This document shows positions 9,001 to 10,140 of a stretch of 10,140 nt of DNA, piece by piece (within the stretch, counting starts at the first letter, position 1; each line of letters starts with the position of its first letter). Source of the stretch: Phycisphaerae bacterium (GTDB lineage Bacteria > Planctomycetota > Phycisphaerae > Phycisphaerales > SM1A02). Where the stretch lies: the NCBI GenBank assembly GCA_030432455.1, contig JAUIHC010000080.1:1-10140 (forward strand). Reading direction: 5' to 3'. A program made the position numbers and the translations under genes. The notes below the pieces were generated by a model, which saw only the letters and a list, made by a program, of their open reading frames with translations, did no database searches and was not told the origin of the DNA.

Positions 9001-9867
9001 TACCTGTCCAAGGTCGCCGAACTCGCTCGCGAGCGCGACGTCGCCGATCGGGATTGCGTCGTCTTCGAAGGGAACGCGCCCGCCCCGCTCGCGGGCAACC
9101 GCCCGCTTCGACACGCCATCGAGGAGACGCCCGCGGATCGTCCGGCCACCGTTCCGCTCTGGCTCGGCGCGAATGTGGTGATCGTGGGACAGGCGGACGA
9201 ACACGCGCTCGGTCTGGTGACCGCGAGCGTCGTCGCCGCCGCCGCCGGCCATCGCCGGGACGCCTTCTCGGCGGTGGTTCTCGACGGCACCCCGGCGGAC
9301 GATCCCAACGCGGGCCTGCTCGACGCGGTCGCCCGGCATCTGCCGCATCGCATCGAGCGACCCGGCTTCCGGGAGTCGGGCGACGCGGTGCTGGAGATCG
9401 GGCGGGAGCTCGCCCGCCGGGTCGAGGCGGGCGAGGTCGATGGTCCGACGATCCTGCTCGTCGTTCACGGGCTGCACCGGTTCCGCGTCCTGCGCCGGGC
9501 CGAGGACGACTACGGATTCTCGATGGACGACTCGCCGCCGACGCCGGACAAGGTCTTCGGGGCGATTCTCCGGGACGGTCCCGAGCACGGCGTCTTCACC
9601 ATCGCCTGGGCCGACACGGTCGGCACCCTCGAACGCTGCGTGGATCGCCAGTCGATGCGATCGTTCGACCAGCGAGTGATGTTCCAGGTCGGTGCCACCG
9701 ACTCCAGCACGCTGATCGACAGCCCGGCGGCCGCGAACCTCGGCCCGAATCGCGGACTGCTCTTCCGCGACGATCGCGGCACGATCGAGAAGTTCCGTCC
9801 GTGGTCGCTCCCGTCGGAGTCCTGGCTCGCGGGCATCGGGCGACTGCTCGGCGACCGCGAAGGCTGA
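6001..9867 (+). CDS. Membrane-anchored FtsK/SpoIIIE-type ATPase, EssC/EccC-like, of a type VII-like system
   Basis: This 1288-residue protein is the probable motor of the operon. Residues 1-220 are mostly a highly charged coiled coil (Glu/Arg/Ala-rich from about 25). Two membrane helices follow at about 231-250 and 258-277, joined by the short loop TGHALES, so both ends should be cytoplasmic. A second coiled coil spans about 285-430. RecA-like module 1 (about 468-700) has LTIADPIGLGQNFAGF at 541 and LVIADF at 621 but no P-loop. Module 2 (about 745-1000) is intact, with Walker A GRTGSGKST (777-785, Lys783), FYLVDFKKGVEF, and Walker B LLVVDEFQELF (Asp885, Glu886). Module 3 (about 1050-1285) has GQADEHAL where a P-loop should be and LLVVHGLHRF where Walker B should be. 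Three tandem modules beside a WXG100 gene point to EssC/EccC-type secretion rather than DNA segregation; FtsK gamma and FHA domains are absent. ATG 6001 follows the previous stop by three bases. Its secreted substrate is unknown. Confidence 0.93.
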   Translation: MDDHPERVHPEADASPAEGPPDLLAVIGAARRRLDALAISTRHAAAETASSLETARTAEQRRHDERMTAIDEARRTTIDDARSAADREVAAAEEARDRRRRELEVQAEEMRRRIRRKAARNRSAAETALEEAIWLADSVYEGNEGRPREEFERTRTEIATITGDLDDLEDRMRRESRRYRQPRPRPIEPDAEALRAAERRPLPVMRAEFETATRSMESFRRLRVPMIFRGPILVLPAAGFGGAGLGIAHLTGHALESGAVAGLGAFLLVAVVIYGVARKQVVAAWRPFDRSAAVIRAAAAAGEEQARTRRAEEERRLVSTRDEEIEAARRKYEPLVGIAADKATARLEEIDRRLPLNLKMADRDRDAAIAEARRLETAIVEDAERTHARERDAEIDRHARTEAELDADDRNRWDALAASWRGGVQVDVEQLREIGRELQERFPGFSDPWWRSWRPAEAPPPAIRLGRLEYDRNRVEGGLPDGDRLPLDAPTVIEVPAVVSLPSRASLQIDCEPSERESGLALLRATMLRLLATIPPGKARLTIADPIGLGQNFAGFMHLEDELPGLVGERIWTESRQIEQKLADISEHMETVIQKYLRNEFESIDAYNEAAGEIAEPYRFLVIADFPANFNVESARRLASILQSGPRCGVFTLLLRDRRLEMPERFDPTDIDRHAVTIRSRDGRLVFDAEGLDDLPFRPDPGPPDDLLIEMAHRIGAAARDAGRVEVPFETIAPADDEFWTRSTTGSVRIALGRAGATRLQELELGRGTAQHALVAGRTGSGKSTLLHALVTNLACWHSPDEIEFYLVDFKKGVEFKTYATHRLPHARAVAVESDREFGLSVLQRLDRVLTERGERFRDVGVQDLAGWRSKRPDEPMPRVLLVVDEFQELFVDDDKVSQDAGLLLDRLVRQGRAFGMHILLGSQTLGGAYSLNRATMGQMGIRIALACNEQDSMLILSDDNVAARLLSRPGEAIYNDQGGLVEGNSPFQVCWLPDEVRESYLSKVAELARERDVADRDCVVFEGNAPAPLAGNRPLRHAIEETPADRPATVPLWLGANVVIVGQADEHALGLVTASVVAAAAGHRRDAFSAVVLDGTPADDPNAGLLDAVARHLPHRIERPGFRESGDAVLEIGRELARRVEAGEVDGPTILLVVHGLHRFRVLRRAEDDYGFSMDDSPPTPDKVFGAILRDGPEHGVFTIAWADTVGTLERCVDRQSMRSFDQRVMFQVGATDSSTLIDSPAAANLGPNRGLLFRDDRGTIEKFRPWSLPSESWLAGIGRLLGDREG

Positions 9868-9888
9868 GCTCGCCGCGCTCCGACTCGA

Positions 9889-10140
9889 TCAGGCTCCCCC
9901 GCCGAGCGATCGCCAGGTGGACTTCAGCACCGCCGGAGACACGCGGCTCGCAGTGCCGAGTTCCTGCGCGAAGAGGTGGACGCGGTACTCCTCGAGCAGC
10001 CAGCCGAAGGCGTCCACCTGCGGATCGAGCCGGCCGATCGACTGCAGCTTCGCCACCCGCTCGGCGTGCAGGCGTCGCCACCCCTCGAACTCCTCGCGAC
10101 GGCTGCGATCGCGGTCGAGTCCACTTCCGCGAAGCCGATC
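9889..10140 (-). CDS. hrpA: C-terminal end of an HrpA-type ATP-dependent RNA helicase (5' part outside the window)
   Basis: Only the last 83 residues are visible, in an unbroken minus-strand frame from the window edge to the TGA at 9889-9891. The tail contains WRRLHAERVAKL, LDPQVDAFGWLLEEYRVHLF and AQELGTASRVSPAVLKSTW. This matches the end of HrpA-family DEAH-box helicases, whose C-terminal domain (DUF3418) typically closes with an EExRVxLFAQxLGT motif followed by a short 'S..R' helix. The helicase core with its DEAH box is not in the window, so the identity rests on this motif alone. HrpA acts on structured RNA and stalled ribosomes in the cytoplasm. The gene is convergent with the FtsK-like ATPase gene and only 21 bases from it; no hairpin is seen in that gap. 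Confidence 0.75.
   Translation of the reverse strand, partial: DRLRGSGLDRDRSRREEFEGWRRLHAERVAKLQSIGRLDPQVDAFGWLLEEYRVHLFAQELGTASRVSPAVLKSTWRSLGGGA

Noticed and set aside
6001..9867. Reading the ATPase as the chromosome-segregation FtsK
   Set aside because: There is no four-helix N-terminal membrane domain and no winged-helix gamma domain; instead there are three RecA-like modules and a WXG100 neighbour.
9868..9888. A terminator between the ATPase gene and the convergent helicase gene
   Set aside because: The 21-base gap contains no stem-loop or T-run that I can see.

Overview
The window is GC-rich and almost entirely coding. It looks chromosomal and most likely comes from a planctomycete, possibly of the Phycisphaerae type. 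This inference rests on the dnaG-rpoD arrangement, a primary sigma factor starting 'DPHPVLRQLVETGRTRG', and a WXG100/FtsK-like cluster whose small proteins resemble planctomycete families from memory. No database search was possible, so the lineage is moderately confident only.

Left part (1-3142, plus strand): the 3' two-thirds or so of dnaG (primase; TOPRIM core and helicase-binding domain) is followed after 46 bases by rpoD, the housekeeping sigma factor. This is the classic macromolecular-synthesis pair for replication and transcription initiation. A short intergenic region (3143-3295) carries a perfect 17-bp hairpin with a 3-nt loop, flanked by roughly mirror-placed degenerate GGAGA/GAATGG words. 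It lies between convergent genes and probably terminates both.

Middle (3296-4738, minus strand): a complete aldehyde dehydrogenase of the succinate-semialdehyde dehydrogenase type, with all catalytic residues present. A 118-base divergent intergenic region separates it from the next operon.

Right part (4857-9867, plus strand): a tight four-gene operon. In order it encodes a 90-aa WXG100-like protein (with W-R-D in place of W-x-G), a 209-aa charged coiled-coil protein, a 72-aa small protein that repeats the W-R-D-x5-F signature, and a 1288-aa FtsK/SpoIIIE-type ATPase. The ATPase has two transmembrane helices set between two long coiled coils, followed by three RecA-like modules of which only the middle one keeps Walker A and B. 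I read this as a minimal type VII (ESX/Yuk-like) secretion locus. No mycosin, EccB, EccD, EccE, EsaA, EssA, EssB or FHA domain is visible in the window. This is the most interesting part.

Right edge (9889-10140, minus strand): the C-terminal 83 residues of a protein ending like the HrpA-type DEAH-box RNA helicase, convergent with the ATPase gene and only 21 bases away.

No tRNA, rRNA, CRISPR array, insertion sequence or recombinase was seen. The tetramer GATC is strikingly over-represented in the stretch counted.
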